The notes beneath the pieces were generated by a model. It worked only from the letters and a program-made list of their open reading frames with translations. It did not search any database and was not told the DNA's origin. A stretch of DNA of 64,000 nt from Chthonomonadaceae bacterium. GTDB lineage: Bacteria; Armatimonadota; Fimbriimonadia; Fimbriimonadales; Fimbriimonadaceae. The stretch is from assembly GCA_015709495.1 (NCBI GenBank), contig CP054189.1:2604001-2668000 (forward strand), in the 5' to 3' direction. A program made the translations under genes and the position numbers. How positions within the stretch are numbered: the first letter of the stretch is position 1; the number at the start of each line of letters is the position of its first letter. Shown here in pieces: positions 14,997 to 25,004 of the stretch.

Positions 14997-16502
14997 ATGA
15001 GCACGCTTCCCTCTTTCGCTTCGTCCGTCGATTGGTCTCGGCCGGATTCGCTGGCCTCCAGCTTGCGCTTCCTCAGACCCTTGTTCGTCGATTCGCGCGT
15101 TGCGATCGTCGGCGAACAGGCCGCAGAGGCCGCCCACTTCGCCTCGCTTTACGCTGAGTCCATAACGGCATGGGTGGAGTCTGAAGAGCTGAGAATCGAG
15201 TTCCTGATCGACAGTCCCTCGATTCCGTGTCGGCTCGTCGCTGATCTCGATGCCGGCAGTTGGGACTGGGCGCTCCTCCAACTCAAAGCCGCCGAAGCCT
15301 CGAATCTCAACTTTGAAGCGTTTGGGCCGAGAGTGGTGCTCCTTGTCCGGGACTCGGCTCCGTCCGCAGATTCAGATAGCGGCGTAAGGTGGTTTTCTCG
15401 ATCCACCGGCGCACCAAATGGGTTTTCGGAAGGGATCGAGCCCCACGCCGACGAGTGGATCGGGTTCTGGGGCGAGATCGAAGTCCCAGTTTGGCCAAAG
15501 GTATGCGGAGTCATTCCGACTTTGAGCCAAGTCGAAATGGCCGTTGCCGCTGCCGAGGCCTTTCTGAATACGTACCCAGGTCACATGGAACTGGTGGTCG
15601 TCGCGAACGGGACGGCCGAGCCCCTGCTCGATACCCTTCAGGGTTTCTCGAACGAGCGAGCGTCGGCCGTTCGCCTAGTCGTGCTTCCCGAAAACCGGGG
15701 GTTCGCGGGCGGAGTCAACGCCGGGCTCGCCGCGTTGGGGGACCTTGAGGAGTGGGACATCGTAGTGGTTTCGAACGACGACGTGATCCCGCACTCCGAG
15801 TGCATGGCCGAAATCGCCTCCAGTTGGAGGGAACTCAAGGAGCGGGGGCTGCGGCCCGGGATCGTCGGCCCTGTATCGAACAACATCAACGGCAGGCAGC
15901 AGGTCGAAATTGGAATCTACGCGAGCGCGGACGAGATGCAGGCTCGCGCGACGGCGTATCACCGCGACAACTGCCAGTCTGTGAGTCAGGAAATGCAGAT
16001 CCGGGGGCTGCTCTTGTGGCTCGACCAGGAACTCGTTTCTGAGATTGGCGGGTTCGACCCACGGTTCGGCATCGGCAACTTCGAGGACGATGATTACAAC
16101 CTGAGGGCTCGGATTGCGGGATATACGCTTTGGCGGGCCGATGGGGCGTTCTTGCACCATGCAGGCTCTTCGACGTTCAGGTCGCTCAACGTGGACTACG
16201 AGGCCAACATCGCCCGCAACGCCTCCCTTTTCTGTGAGAAGTGGCAGATTGAATCGTTGGACAGGTGGCCTCTATTGGAGCGCGCCCCGCAGGGGGTCTC
16301 ACTGTATTGCGATCCCGACACGGCGTACCAGCCGAGCGAGTTCTCGGTCACGCTCAACGGAGAGAGGATCGACTTGGTCACGCAGGCTTCGGATATCGAG
16401 TTCGCAGGTTGGGTCCTTTCGAGGTTGGCGCAGTTCCCCCGGTCGAAGCGAAGGGACGTTATCGCGCTGCTCACGGAAGCGTCCACGTTCGATGCTGCGT
16501 AG
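14997..16502 (+). CDS. Glycosyltransferase family 2 protein
   Basis: About 501 aa. The first 170 residues are a poorly conserved domain without a recognised motif. The GT2 fold starts near GVIPTLSQVEMAVAA and contains LPENRGFAGGVNAGL, the nucleotide-sugar motif VVSNDDVIP and the late NFEDDDYNLRARIAGY, typical of rhamnosyl- or galactosyl-type GT2 enzymes. No transmembrane helix, so it is a soluble or peripheral enzyme adding a sugar to an envelope glycan or protein; donor and acceptor cannot be read. The ATG at 14997 has GGAAGGG upstream; a GTG nine bases earlier is the alternative start. Confidence 0.88.
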   Translation: MSTLPSFASSVDWSRPDSLASSLRFLRPLFVDSRVAIVGEQAAEAAHFASLYAESITAWVESEELRIEFLIDSPSIPCRLVADLDAGSWDWALLQLKAAEASNLNFEAFGPRVVLLVRDSAPSADSDSGVRWFSRSTGAPNGFSEGIEPHADEWIGFWGEIEVPVWPKVCGVIPTLSQVEMAVAAAEAFLNTYPGHMELVVVANGTAEPLLDTLQGFSNERASAVRLVVLPENRGFAGGVNAGLAALGDLEEWDIVVVSNDDVIPHSECMAEIASSWRELKERGLRPGIVGPVSNNINGRQQVEIGIYASADEMQARATAYHRDNCQSVSQEMQIRGLLLWLDQELVSEIGGFDPRFGIGNFEDDDYNLRARIAGYTLWRADGAFLHHAGSSTFRSLNVDYEANIARNASLFCEKWQIESLDRWPLLERAPQGVSLYCDPDTAYQPSEFSVTLNGERIDLVTQASDIEFAGWVLSRLAQFPRSKRRDVIALLTEASTFDAA

Positions 16503-16563
16503 TCCGGATTCGCGGCAGTTACCCAGGCCCGGGCGTAGTTAGTCCCTCCGCCTCATCGGTAAT

Positions 16564-18210
16564 ATGGGAAGCGGCATGGAGTTGCTTCCCACAAGCGTCA
16601 ATTTGCGCGACCCCGAACACGCCGAGAACTTGGCGAAGATGAACCAGGTACTCGGCGAGTATCGAGGGGCGATGGCGCTTGCGCTTGCGGGAGGAGGCGA
16701 GGCGGCGATTAAGAAGCACAGGTCGCGCGGAAAGATGCTCGCCCGCGAGCGAATCGACTCGCTCCTCGACGATGGGGCGCCTTTCCTCGAGTTCTCGACC
16801 TTGGCGGCGAACGGCATGTATGAGGGCGACGCGCCGTGCGCAGGCATCGTGACGGGGATCGGGCGAATCGCGGGCCGGCTTTGCGTGGTCGTTGCGAACG
16901 ATGCGACGGTCAAAGGCGGCACCTACTTCCCTATCACCGTAAAGAAGCACATTCGGGCCCAGGAGATCGCCCTTGAGAACCGTCTTCCCTGCGTATACCT
17001 GGTGGACTCGGGCGGCGCCTATTTGCCGCTCCAGAGCGAGGTGTTCCCCGACCGGGATCACTTCGGGCGCATCTTCTACAACCAGGCCGTCCTTTCCAGC
17101 CGAGGCATCCCTCAAGTAGCGGCGGTTCTGGGGAGTTGCACGGCGGGCGGAGCCTATGTTCCTGCGATGAGCGACGAGTCCGTTATTGTCAAGGGCAACG
17201 GCACCATCTTTCTGGGCGGTCCTCCCTTGGTCAAAGCCGCCACAGGCGAAGAGGTCACGGCTGAGGAACTCGGGGGTGCGGACGTTCACACCCGCATCAG
17301 CGGAGTGGCCGATCACTTTGCGGAGAACGATTCCCACGCAATCGAGATCGTACGCAACATCGTGGGTTCGCTGGGGTCGATTCCTGGCGGACAGGCGGCC
17401 CCCGGATTCGGTTGGGGCCAACCCCATCCCGATGCGCCCGAAGACCCTCTCTATGACGTTACGGACCTCTATTCCCTAGTCCCCTCGGCGCATTCGCAAC
17501 CGATGAGGATGCGAGAGGTCCTCGCTCGGGTCGTCGACGGCAGCCGGTTTCAGGAGTTCAAGGCCAATTTCGGAACGACCCTGATTTGTGGTTTTGCGAA
17601 GTTCTACGGCCACCTTGCAGGTGTGCTCGCCAACGATGGCATCCTTTTTAGCGAGTCGGCGCAGAAGGGCGCGCACTTTATTGAACTGTGCTGCCAGCGA
17701 GGGATTCCGCTGGTGTTCCTCCAGAACATCACGGGGTTCATGGTCGGCAAGAGATATGAGAACGAAGGCATCGCAAAGCACGGCGCGAAGTTGGTGACCG
17801 CGGTCTCGACGGCGAACGTTCCCAAGTTCACCGTGATCGTAGGCGGATCGTACGGCGCGGGGAACTATGGGATGTGCGGCCGAGCGTACGGCCCCCGACA
17901 ACTGTGGATGTGGCCCAACGCCCGGATTTCGGTCATGGGGGGAGAGCAGGCGGCCAACGTCCTGCTCACCGTAAAGCTGGACCAACTCGCGCTTCAGGGC
18001 AAAACGATGAGCCTGGAAGAGCAAGAGGAGTTCAAGCGGCCGGTGTTGGAGCGGTACGCCTGGGAGTCGTCCTGTTATTTCTCCAGCGCGCGGCTTTGGG
18101 ACGACGGAATCATCGACCCCGTCGATACGCGGCGGGTGCTGGCACTTGGCATCGAGGCGGCCCGAGAAGCGCCCCTTGGACCTCCGCCTTTCAGCGTGTA
18201 TCGGATGTAG
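16564..18210 (+). CDS. Acyl-CoA carboxylase carboxyltransferase subunit (methylcrotonyl-CoA carboxylase beta-like)
   Basis: 548 aa biotin-dependent carboxyltransferase that moves CO2 from carboxybiotin to an acyl-CoA. Diagnostic segments are [37 protein letters not shown] (MCC/GCC type), [66 protein letters not shown] and MGGEQAA. Length and motifs match MccB, which acts in leucine breakdown, better than propionyl- or acetyl-CoA carboxylases, but the substrate is not proven. The biotin carboxylase subunit is not adjacent. An in-frame ATG at 16576 is an alternative start. Confidence 0.9.
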   Translation: MGSGMELLPTSVNLRDPEHAENLAKMNQVLGEYRGAMALALAGGGEAAIKKHRSRGKMLARERIDSLLDDGAPFLEFSTLAANGMYEGDAPCAGIVTGIGRIAGRLCVVVANDATVKGGTYFPITVKKHIRAQEIALENRLPCVYLVDSGGAYLPLQSEVFPDRDHFGRIFYNQAVLSSRGIPQVAAVLGSCTAGGAYVPAMSDESVIVKGNGTIFLGGPPLVKAATGEEVTAEELGGADVHTRISGVADHFAENDSHAIEIVRNIVGSLGSIPGGQAAPGFGWGQPHPDAPEDPLYDVTDLYSLVPSAHSQPMRMREVLARVVDGSRFQEFKANFGTTLICGFAKFYGHLAGVLANDGILFSESAQKGAHFIELCCQRGIPLVFLQNITGFMVGKRYENEGIAKHGAKLVTAVSTANVPKFTVIVGGSYGAGNYGMCGRAYGPRQLWMWPNARISVMGGEQAANVLLTVKLDQLALQGKTMSLEEQEEFKRPVLERYAWESSCYFSSARLWDDGIIDPVDTRRVLALGIEAAREAPLGPPPFSVYRM

Positions 18211-18220
18211 GCAGAACAAA

Positions 18221-18244
18221 GCGACCCACCTTGCGGCGGGTCGC
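18221..18244. terminator. Terminator hairpin between the carboxyltransferase and the pilin gene
   Basis: GCGACCC (18221-18227) pairs with GGGTCGC (18238-18244), flanked by AACA and TGTT that extend the pairing imperfectly. It lies 11 bases after the carboxyltransferase stop and faces the convergent pilin gene. Confidence 0.6.
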
Positions 18245-18297
18245 CTGTTCCCCTATTGGTCGGCTCGCTAAATCCAGTTCAGCACTTCAATCAGCGG

Positions 18298-18747
18298 CTA
18301 CCAACTCGAGTACGCCGTGCCATCGGACGCATTGCCGCTTGCGGATGACGTGATTTTTCCAACGGACCCGGAGGTCGTCGAGTAAGTGAAAGCGGCACCG
18401 GAGACCGGATCGTTCTCGATCTTCTCTACGTAGGGCCCTTTGTAGTCGGCTGCGTTGATGGACTTCGCGGTTCCCGCTTCGTCCTTGCCAGCAGCCGGCG
18501 CGGTCGTGACAGTCAGATCCGCCAGCTTGTCAGGAAACGCTCCGGTGTCGTTTCGGAACAACTCCACTGCATTCCTGTACAGCTTCAGGTTCGCCTTTAG
18601 GGCCGACTCCTTGCTTCGAACACCGGAGTTCGCAAACTTCGGGATCGCGATAGCGGCGAGGACCGCGATGATGATGATGACGATCAGCAACTCTACCAGC
18701 GTGAAGCCGCGACGGTTGCCACTTCGATTAGCGAATGCCATTCCCAT
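18298..18747 (-). CDS. Type IV pilin / type II secretion major pseudopilin (GspG/PilA-like)
   Basis: 149 aa prepilin. A short basic leader ends at RRG, then FTLVELLIVIIIIAVLAAIAIP is cleaved and methylated at the Phe by the prepilin peptidase; the hydrophobic helix forms the pilus core. Glu5 of the mature protein is present. The globular part has GspG-like features (LYRNAVELFRNDTGAFP and GPYVEKIENDPVSG), pointing to a GspG-type subunit of about 137 mature residues. The start has AAGGGG upstream. It is separated from pilC by 71 bases, so it may have its own promoter for high expression. Confidence 0.92.
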   Translation of the reverse strand: MGMAFANRSGNRRGFTLVELLIVIIIIAVLAAIAIPKFANSGVRSKESALKANLKLYRNAVELFRNDTGAFPDKLADLTVTTAPAAGKDEAGTAKSINAADYKGPYVEKIENDPVSGAAFTYSTTSGSVGKITSSASGNASDGTAYSSW

Positions 18748-18818
18748 TGTTACCCCTTCTTAGGAACCTCGCCCCGTTCTGGCCAGGTCTATTGGACATT
18801 GTCGGCAGGGATTTGCCA

Positions 18819-20051
18819 TTACTTTACGTTTTGCACCACAGAATAAATCGGACCGATGATCGAGATCGTGATGAACCCGATAATGCCGCCCATGAGCACG
18901 ATCATGACGGGTTCGACGATCGATACCAGCGACTTGATCTTGCCGTCGACCTCTTCTTCGAGATGCTCCGCAGTCGTAGCCAACAGCGCGGGCAATCGGC
19001 CCGTCCGTTCGCCAACAGTCACCACCTGAGTCAGCATCGAGGGGAAAACGCGAGCGGCCGCCAGGGACTCGGAGAGCGACTTGCCGTGCTCGACCGAGTC
19101 ACGAACCTCCTTCAGCGCCTTCGAGATCGTCCCGTTGCCAGCCACGCGAGCGGAGTGCTCCAGCGCCGACATCAGAGCCACGTTCCCTGCCGTAAGCGTT
19201 GCAATGGACTGAAACGCCCGCGAAAGGGCCAACTTGCGAGAAACCTCGCCAAGGAGCGGCAGGCGCTCAGCGAACTTGGTGAGGGCGTAGCGCGTAGCTG
19301 GGATTCGGACCAACGCGACAATCCCGGCGATGGTGGCAAGAGTGCCCACGACCAACGGAATCGGGTTCTCGCGCCCCGCGTTTCCGACACTGAGCAGCCA
19401 CAACGTGAGTTTCGGTACTTCGGAGCCCATGGACTCGAAAATTGAGCCAAACCTCGGCAAAACGAAAAGCACGAGCACCACGATCGCAGCAAAGGCGATG
19501 AACGTAAGGACCGCAGGGTAAAGCATCGCGTTCGCGATCCTCCGCTTGAGGTCGGCGCTCCGCGCGAGGTACGCCGCCGATCCCTTCAGGGCGCGATCCA
19601 GGCGGCCACCTTCTTCAGCCACGGCGACCATTTCGCAAACGACCGAGGGGAACATCTCAGGCGCAGACTTCATCGCAGCAGACAGGCTCTTTCCGCCGAC
19701 GATCTCGGACTTGACGCGGTGGAGCGCGCCCCGTGTTGTCGTGTTTTTCGCGGAGCCGATGACGGCATCGAGCGCTTCCACAAACGGAACTCCCGTCTCC
19801 GCCATCACGGAGAGGTCCCGAAGCACCAGACAAACGTCGGCGTCTCTGACCTTTCCGCTCTTCCTTGCGCGGGCGTCGCGCTCGGTCGAGGCCTCAGACT
19901 CCTTCTTTCGGAACGATGCCGGGACGATCGAGATGATCGTAATGTCCATGCCGGCGACGCGGCGCTCGGCTTCGTCGATGTGGTGGGCGATCACCTCGCC
20001 GGTGACCCGCTTGCCTTGACTGTTGACGCCCTGATACTTGAACGCGTTCAT
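18819..20051 (-). CDS. pilC: Type IV pilus / type II secretion inner-membrane platform protein
   Basis: 410 aa PilC/GspF. It is the polytopic inner-membrane platform that couples the PilB ATPase to pilin polymerisation. There are two T2SSF repeats, each beginning with a helical cytoplasmic region (RDLSVMAETGVPFVEALD, then LTAGNVALMSALEHSA) and ending in membrane helices (VLTFIAFAAIVVLVLF; MIVLMGGIIGFITISII). Both repeats keep the FP-A-EEGG / FP-V-ERTG motif (MVAVAEEGGRLDRAL, VTVGERTGRLPALL). It starts 4 bases after pilB and ends before the pilin gene. Confidence 0.94.
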   Translation of the reverse strand: MNAFKYQGVNSQGKRVTGEVIAHHIDEAERRVAGMDITIISIVPASFRKKESEASTERDARARKSGKVRDADVCLVLRDLSVMAETGVPFVEALDAVIGSAKNTTTRGALHRVKSEIVGGKSLSAAMKSAPEMFPSVVCEMVAVAEEGGRLDRALKGSAAYLARSADLKRRIANAMLYPAVLTFIAFAAIVVLVLFVLPRFGSIFESMGSEVPKLTLWLLSVGNAGRENPIPLVVGTLATIAGIVALVRIPATRYALTKFAERLPLLGEVSRKLALSRAFQSIATLTAGNVALMSALEHSARVAGNGTISKALKEVRDSVEHGKSLSESLAAARVFPSMLTQVVTVGERTGRLPALLATTAEHLEEEVDGKIKSLVSIVEPVMIVLMGGIIGFITISIIGPIYSVVQNVK

Positions 20052-20055
20052 GCGT

Positions 20056-21762
20056 TTACTCCCCAGCGGTCGACCGAATGACCTCTTCGACCGTCGTCGA
20101 ACCTTCTCTCACCTTTCGCAAGGCGTCTTCGCGCAAGAGGGTCATGCCCTCTTCGCTCCCACGCTCACGGATGTCGGCGGCGCTCGCACCCGCGAGGATC
20201 ATCTTGCGAACCGACGGCGAGATGTCGAGAACCTCGTAGACCCCCGTTCGGCCGCGATAACCCGACCTGGCACAGTACTCGCAGCCCGTGCCCCGAACGT
20301 ACTCGACGTCCCGTTCCAACCCCAGTCGGGCTAGCATCGCCTCGGGCGGGTCGTAGGGCTCGGAGCACTTGGGGCAGACCATCCTGAGCAAGCGCTGCGC
20401 CACCGAGCAACTCACGCTCGAAGCGAGGAGGAACGGCTCGACTCCCATATCGATCAGCCTTGTAATGGCCGCCGCGCTGTCGTTGGCGTGAACGCTCGTT
20501 AGGACTTGGTGGCCGGTCAGCGAAGCCTCGACCGCAATCGACGCAGTTTCCGCGTCTCGGACCTCCCCCACCAAGATTACGTCCGGGTCTTGACGTAGGA
20601 TCGACCTCAGACCGTTCGCAAACGTTGTTCCCGCCTTGGGGTTAACGTTCCCCTGAACCACGCCGTCGATCTGATACTCCACCGGGTCCTCGATCGTGAT
20701 GATGTTCCGGTGGACCGCGTTCAGATGGTTGATGGCGGCGTACAGCGTCGTCGTCTTCCCTGAGCCCGTCGGACCCGAAACCAACACGAAACCCTGCGGC
20801 TCTTCGATCGCGGTCCGAAAGACCTCGCGCGGCGTTGGGTCCAATCCAATCTTGCCGAGATCGAGTACGGAGCTGTTCTTGTCGAGAATGCGGATTACCA
20901 CGTTCTCGCCGTGGGTGCTCGGATAGGTCGAAACGCGGAAGTCAAACTCCCCTTGAGCCGAGATCAGCGTGCAGCGCCCGTCCTGAGGAACTCGGCGCTC
21001 GGCGATATCGAGGTTCGCCATGATCTTGATGCGCGAAACGAGAGCCTGCTGAAGGTCGCGGGGGACGATCATGACCTCCTGCAACATGCCATCGATCCGA
21101 AAGCGAACCCGAACGCGCCGGGACATCGGCTCGATGTGAATGTCGCTTGCCCGCATGGAAAGAGCCCGCGTCATCAGCGCGTTGGCGAGCTTGATGACCG
21201 GCGCCCCTTCGACGACCTCCTTGAGTTCGACGACGTTGACCTTCTCGTCTTCGTCGTCGGCCTGTGCGAGCCGAACGTCCTCGGTATCTACGCCTTTGAT
21301 CGCCTCACCGATGATCTCGCCCAGGTCGTCGTAAGCCCCGTAGCAACGAAAGATCGCGTCGCGGACGTCCTCTTCGGTAGCGAGCAGGGGGTCGATGTCG
21401 AGTTGGAGGACCGTGCTTAGTTCGTCGATCGCAGCCAGATCGAGCGGGTTCACCATCGCAACTGAGGCGGCTGTTTCGGTCGCCTCGATCGGAATCGCCA
21501 GCAGCCTCAGAGCCAGAGAATGCGGAGAAATCTGGGCGACGTTCGCGTCGATCTCCATCTTGGCCAAGTCAACGAACGGAACACCCATTTGCAAGCCGAC
21601 GCACTTGAGCATCTGCTTCTGTGTGATGAGGTTCTTGCGAACCAGCAACTCGCCTACGGACTCGGTTGTATCGGTACGACTTCCGAGAATATCGCCGAGT
21701 TGATCGCGAGTGATCAGCCCTTCTTCGACAAGGATTTCGGCAAGGGGACGATCGAGGTTCAT
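20056..21762 (-). CDS. pilB: Type IV pilus assembly ATPase (GspE/PilB)
   Basis: 568 aa hexameric ATPase that powers pilin polymerisation. The N-terminal region has two repeats of the MshEN kind (PLAEILVEEGLITRDQL, then VGELLVRKNLITQKQM), which binds c-di-GMP in characterised members. The catalytic domain has Walker A GPTGSGKTTT at about residues 330-338, an Asp box (IEDPVEYQ), Walker B (LVGEVRDAETA), a His box, and the tetracysteine zinc site (CPKC, then CEYC) near residue 455-490. It overlaps the pilQ stop by one base (TAATG). No PilT retraction ATPase is in the window. Confidence 0.95.
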   Translation of the reverse strand: MNLDRPLAEILVEEGLITRDQLGDILGSRTDTTESVGELLVRKNLITQKQMLKCVGLQMGVPFVDLAKMEIDANVAQISPHSLALRLLAIPIEATETAASVAMVNPLDLAAIDELSTVLQLDIDPLLATEEDVRDAIFRCYGAYDDLGEIIGEAIKGVDTEDVRLAQADDEDEKVNVVELKEVVEGAPVIKLANALMTRALSMRASDIHIEPMSRRVRVRFRIDGMLQEVMIVPRDLQQALVSRIKIMANLDIAERRVPQDGRCTLISAQGEFDFRVSTYPSTHGENVVIRILDKNSSVLDLGKIGLDPTPREVFRTAIEEPQGFVLVSGPTGSGKTTTLYAAINHLNAVHRNIITIEDPVEYQIDGVVQGNVNPKAGTTFANGLRSILRQDPDVILVGEVRDAETASIAVEASLTGHQVLTSVHANDSAAAITRLIDMGVEPFLLASSVSCSVAQRLLRMVCPKCSEPYDPPEAMLARLGLERDVEYVRGTGCEYCARSGYRGRTGVYEVLDISPSVRKMILAGASAADIRERGSEEGMTLLREDALRKVREGSTTVEEVIRSTAGE

Positions 21763-23213
21763 TAATCTTCCGATTTGAGAATCGTCGGAGTGATCGAGAT
21801 GATCACCTGGGACGACACCTTGGTCCTCTTGCGCCGAGTAAACAACTCGCCGATGAGCGGAATCTGGCTGATGATAGGGACCCGTTCGAGCTGAACGATC
21901 TCCTCGTCTTTGAGCAACCCGCCCATCACGATCGTCTGGCCCGAAGGCACTCGGAGTGTCGTCTGAGCCTCTCTCGTTGAAATCTGCGGGTAGCTTGCGC
22001 CGTTGACCTCGAGGAATCCGGTCACCGTGGAAACCTGTGGGTACAGCACGAGCGTAACCTGCCCGTCAGAACTCACTTGGGCCGAAACCTGAAGGTAGAT
22101 GCCGACGCGCTCTTCTTCCCGCGAGAAGATCGGGGTATTGGCTTGCGTGTAGCCGACGAGCACCGGAAACACGAGCCGATCGCCGATCAGGATGAACGCC
22201 TTTTCGCCTTCGAGGACCGAGATGTTCGGCGACGCGAGGAGCTTGGCGCGGTTTTGCTGCTCGAGAGCCTTGATCGCGGCCGAAAACGCCTGCGGGACCC
22301 TCGTGAAAGTACCGAAATTCAGCTTGTTGGGTGACGATTCTGAGATCGCGAGATTGCCGAGACTCCAGCTCATCCCCATCTCCTTCAGCGCGTCCTCGTT
22401 GATGTCATGGATCGTGACTTCGATCACGACCTGAGGCCGTGCGAGGTCGATCGCTTCGAGCAGCCTTCGCGCTTCTTCGAGTCGTTGCCTTGGCCCTCGA
22501 AGGATCAGAAGCTTGCTGCCGTTTCCGGTTTCGGAGCCCGATTCAGTGAGAGTGCCAGCTTGGACTCCCGTGGTTGCCGAGGTTTCTGCCCGGCTGAGTC
22601 CTGGAGTAATCATCGAGGGAGCGACTTCGGCCACCAGGTCGCTCTTGGCGAAAAACTTCTCGATGAACGAGATCGCTTCCGTCCCGCGTAGATATCGGAG
22701 TTGAACGACCTCGACTTCGAGAGCGGGAGGCTCGGGCGTAGCGACCTCTTCCCCAAATGCCTTTGCATACTCGGTCGGGTACCCCGATTTCAGCTTCTCC
22801 GGCGTGGCTAGGACGAACGTCTGTCCGACCTTGAGGACCTTGAGGCCGCTCAGAGCGCAGAGATGCATCAGCATTTCGCCGAGCTTGACGTTGGCAAGAC
22901 GCACCGTGAGCTTCGAGCTTGCGTTCGAAAGCAGTACGAGGTTAGCCCCCGTTTGCTCGCTCAGGATGCTCGTCATTTTGGCAAGGTCCCAATCGACGGC
23001 GTTGAGCGAGCAGATTCGCTCCTCGGGCGGAGTCTCGGGATCGTCCGCTTCCACTTCGGCTGACGCCTGCGGAGGCTCGACCTGCTTTGCCGGTTTCTGG
23101 ACCGCGACTTTCGCAGTCGTCGGCGCCGGCGCCAGTTGCGCTGGGATGACGGCAGAACTCGTCGCGGAGCTTACGTGAAAATAGGCTAAAGAAGCTAATA
23201 GAAGGCCGTTCAT
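21762..23213 (-). CDS. pilQ: Type IV pilus secretin (PilQ/GspD-like)
   Basis: 483 aa outer-membrane secretin forming the pilus or secretion pore. A signal-like N-terminus leads to an N-domain (SLNAVDWDLAKMTSILSEQTGANLVLL, the STN type), a second N-domain around VEVVQLRYLRGTEAISFI, and the secretin core. The core ends with VPSGQTIVMGGLLKDEE, PIISQIPLIGELF and VIISITPTIL. It is shorter than PilQ of Proteobacteria, as expected without AMIN domains. A Ser/Gly-rich stretch in the second N-domain is variable. It overlaps the upstream PilP-like gene by 4 bases (ATGA). Its presence indicates an outer membrane. Confidence 0.93.
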   Translation of the reverse strand: MNGLLLASLAYFHVSSATSSAVIPAQLAPAPTTAKVAVQKPAKQVEPPQASAEVEADDPETPPEERICSLNAVDWDLAKMTSILSEQTGANLVLLSNASSKLTVRLANVKLGEMLMHLCALSGLKVLKVGQTFVLATPEKLKSGYPTEYAKAFGEEVATPEPPALEVEVVQLRYLRGTEAISFIEKFFAKSDLVAEVAPSMITPGLSRAETSATTGVQAGTLTESGSETGNGSKLLILRGPRQRLEEARRLLEAIDLARPQVVIEVTIHDINEDALKEMGMSWSLGNLAISESSPNKLNFGTFTRVPQAFSAAIKALEQQNRAKLLASPNISVLEGEKAFILIGDRLVFPVLVGYTQANTPIFSREEERVGIYLQVSAQVSSDGQVTLVLYPQVSTVTGFLEVNGASYPQISTREAQTTLRVPSGQTIVMGGLLKDEEIVQLERVPIISQIPLIGELFTRRKRTKVSSQVIISITPTILKSED

Positions 23214-23827
23214 ATTTGAACCTCGCCACCCACATTGAGCCGCACAGAGCCTTTGGGTGTGGCGAGGGTCACGCCTTCGTCGTCGATTGCAGTGACTCGG
23301 ATGCCTTCAAGGATCACGTCGTTCGCGCGGAACGGCGTGTCCTCCGTTGAGTTGACCGAGATATAGGCGACCCTTCCCTTGACTTCCATGACGGCCTTGA
23401 GAACCAGCGTTGCATAGCGGTTCTGCTCTGATTCTCGGCCAGTCCCGGTATTTTCATCAGGGTTCGGAGGGGCCGAACTCCCGGTGGGTCGTATGTTTGG
23501 AAGGATGTCTTCGATCCCGAAAGGTAGCGGCGGACGGCCGTTCCCCATCAAGCCGGGAGGGATCCCGGTCGCATCGGCGGCAGGGTCGGTCGGCAAGTCC
23601 CCCATTCCCTCAGCGATCAGCATCAGCCGAGGGTGAGAAAACGGATCGACCTGCAACGCCTTGGGAAGTTGCAGCAGTTCGTCGGCGATCGCTGTTTGGG
23701 TCTCGTCGGCCTCGGCGGCGGCCACCTTCGCGGGACCATTGCCGAGCAATTGGATCATGAGGAATGCGATTGCTGCGACGGCCCCGATGGCCAACCATGT
23801 CGCCTTGCGCCGGTCGCCGAGTTGCAT
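23210..23827 (-). CDS. PilP-position inner-membrane protein of the pilus complex
   Basis: 205 aa in the pilP slot between pilO and pilQ. It has a short N-terminal cytoplasmic tail, one transmembrane helix (about residues 10-27), a low-complexity Pro/Gly linker (about 80-115) and a C-terminal beta domain of about 60 residues (KGRVAYISVNS to GVTLATPKGSVRLNVGG). That domain resembles the homology region of GspC/PilP, which contacts the secretin. The sequence similarity is weak, so the assignment rests on position and architecture. The ATG is at 23827, overlapping the upstream stop by one base (TAATG); the open frame upstream of that start is not used. Confidence 0.75.
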   Translation of the reverse strand: MQLGDRRKATWLAIGAVAAIAFLMIQLLGNGPAKVAAAEADETQTAIADELLQLPKALQVDPFSHPRLMLIAEGMGDLPTDPAADATGIPPGLMGNGRPPLPFGIEDILPNIRPTGSSAPPNPDENTGTGRESEQNRYATLVLKAVMEVKGRVAYISVNSTEDTPFRANDVILEGIRVTAIDDEGVTLATPKGSVRLNVGGEVQI

Positions 23828-24405
23828 TATCCCGTCACTCCCGGCGTCACGATGCGAAACTGGATCGCAGCGGCTAATACGGCCACTCCGGATCGGCTTA
23901 CCGACTGCCTGGTGACTTCGACAACGTTGAATTCGAGGGGCACATCGCATTTCTTGAGAGCGCCCAGCGCGCCCAAGACGTTGGCGGCCGTACCTTGGAT
24001 CACCGCCTGGGCTTCGATCTGGCCCCACCCGTTCTGCTCCGCGTCGAATCGGAATCGGCTTAAGTAGGGGGCGATTTCTGCCCCTGCGTGAAACTCTTGC
24101 AGAACGCAGTTCCACTCGACGGCGACATTCTGAAGGTAGTTTCGCGTGGCCGCCACGCTTTCGAGCCCCTTGGGAGACGGCGTTTCCTCGATTCCCTTGG
24201 CCCTGTCGATGACTTCCAGCGAGCTGTCGATTCGGTCCTGCAATCCGGAGGCCTTGGTTCGGAGGTCCTCGGCCTCACCCCGCAGTCGGAAGTAGTCGAG
24301 CGCGAGAACCGAGACGGTCAAGAACGCGGCGATGGCAAGGGTCGCCGTCGCTCGCTTGACGAGCTTGAGAGACGAGGGCCTTCCGAGCCAGATACGGTAC
24401 TTCAT
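23827..24405 (-). CDS. pilO: PilO-like type IV pilus inner-membrane protein
   Basis: 192 aa. One transmembrane helix (about residues 18-36) is followed by a coiled coil (RLRGEAEDLRTKASGLQDRID) and a ferredoxin-like C-terminal domain, the GspM/PilO design. PilO pairs with PilN to connect cytoplasmic PilM to the secretin through PilP. The order and size match pilMNOPQ clusters. It overlaps pilN by 4 bases. The primary sequence is divergent, and the call relies on order, size and topology. Confidence 0.8.
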   Translation of the reverse strand: MKYRIWLGRPSSLKLVKRATATLAIAAFLTVSVLALDYFRLRGEAEDLRTKASGLQDRIDSSLEVIDRAKGIEETPSPKGLESVAATRNYLQNVAVEWNCVLQEFHAGAEIAPYLSRFRFDAEQNGWGQIEAQAVIQGTAANVLGALGALKKCDVPLEFNVVEVTRQSVSRSGVAVLAAAIQFRIVTPGVTG

Positions 24406-25004
24406 CGGGCCACTTGCACCTTCTTGAGAAAGTCGAAGGCAAGGCCGTTGTCGCCCAGGAGAGCGCTGCTGCGCGTCGACGAAAGCACGGCGCTCTTAAC
24501 CGAGGGCCCGTGGGAGGCCGCGGCGACGAAATCGCGCAGGCTCGCATAGCTTTCGCAATCGCCCCGGAGCGTCATCGCCAACTGGCCGCCGACGAGTTCA
24601 CCTCGCAGAGAGGAGACCGCCATCGACTTAGGGACCGAATTGAGCACCAGCAAGAGGTTGCCGAGCACCAGTTCGCTTTGGCTCGACATGCGCTCTTGCA
24701 TTTCGTGCCCAGCGAGCATCGGAGTGGTGACCTCGCTTTGCTTCTCGATCGATTCGACCTGCTTTTCGAGGATCGCGACGTTTGCGCGGTTCCTTCGGAT
24801 TTCTGTGGCGACCTCCGCTCTGGACTCCAGAATCGACGGAACGACGACGAAACTCGACCCGATCACGACCACAAGAAGGAGCAGCCAGCGCGCCGAACGC
24901 AGCGCGACCGCCCTGCGCAACTCGATGCGCTCGGATAGGAGGTTCGCCTCGACGTTGATCGAGCGATCAGCTTGCCCGCGCCCAAACAAACTCTCTTGTA
25001 GCAT
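24402..25004 (-). CDS. pilN: PilN-like type IV pilus inner-membrane protein
   Basis: 200 aa. The short cytoplasmic N-terminus contains INVEANLLSERIELRRAV, the equivalent of the PilN motif (INLLP) that binds PilM. Then come one membrane helix (about 41-56), a coiled coil (about 60-105) and a small C-terminal domain. It overlaps pilM by 38 bases, strong translational coupling. The overlap is unusually long for this cluster but both frames are clearly coding. Confidence 0.82.
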   Translation of the reverse strand: MLQESLFGRGQADRSINVEANLLSERIELRRAVALRSARWLLLLVVVIGSSFVVVPSILESRAEVATEIRRNRANVAILEKQVESIEKQSEVTTPMLAGHEMQERMSSQSELVLGNLLLVLNSVPKSMAVSSLRGELVGGQLAMTLRGDCESYASLRDFVAAASHGPSVKSAVLSSTRSSALLGDNGLAFDFLKKVQVAR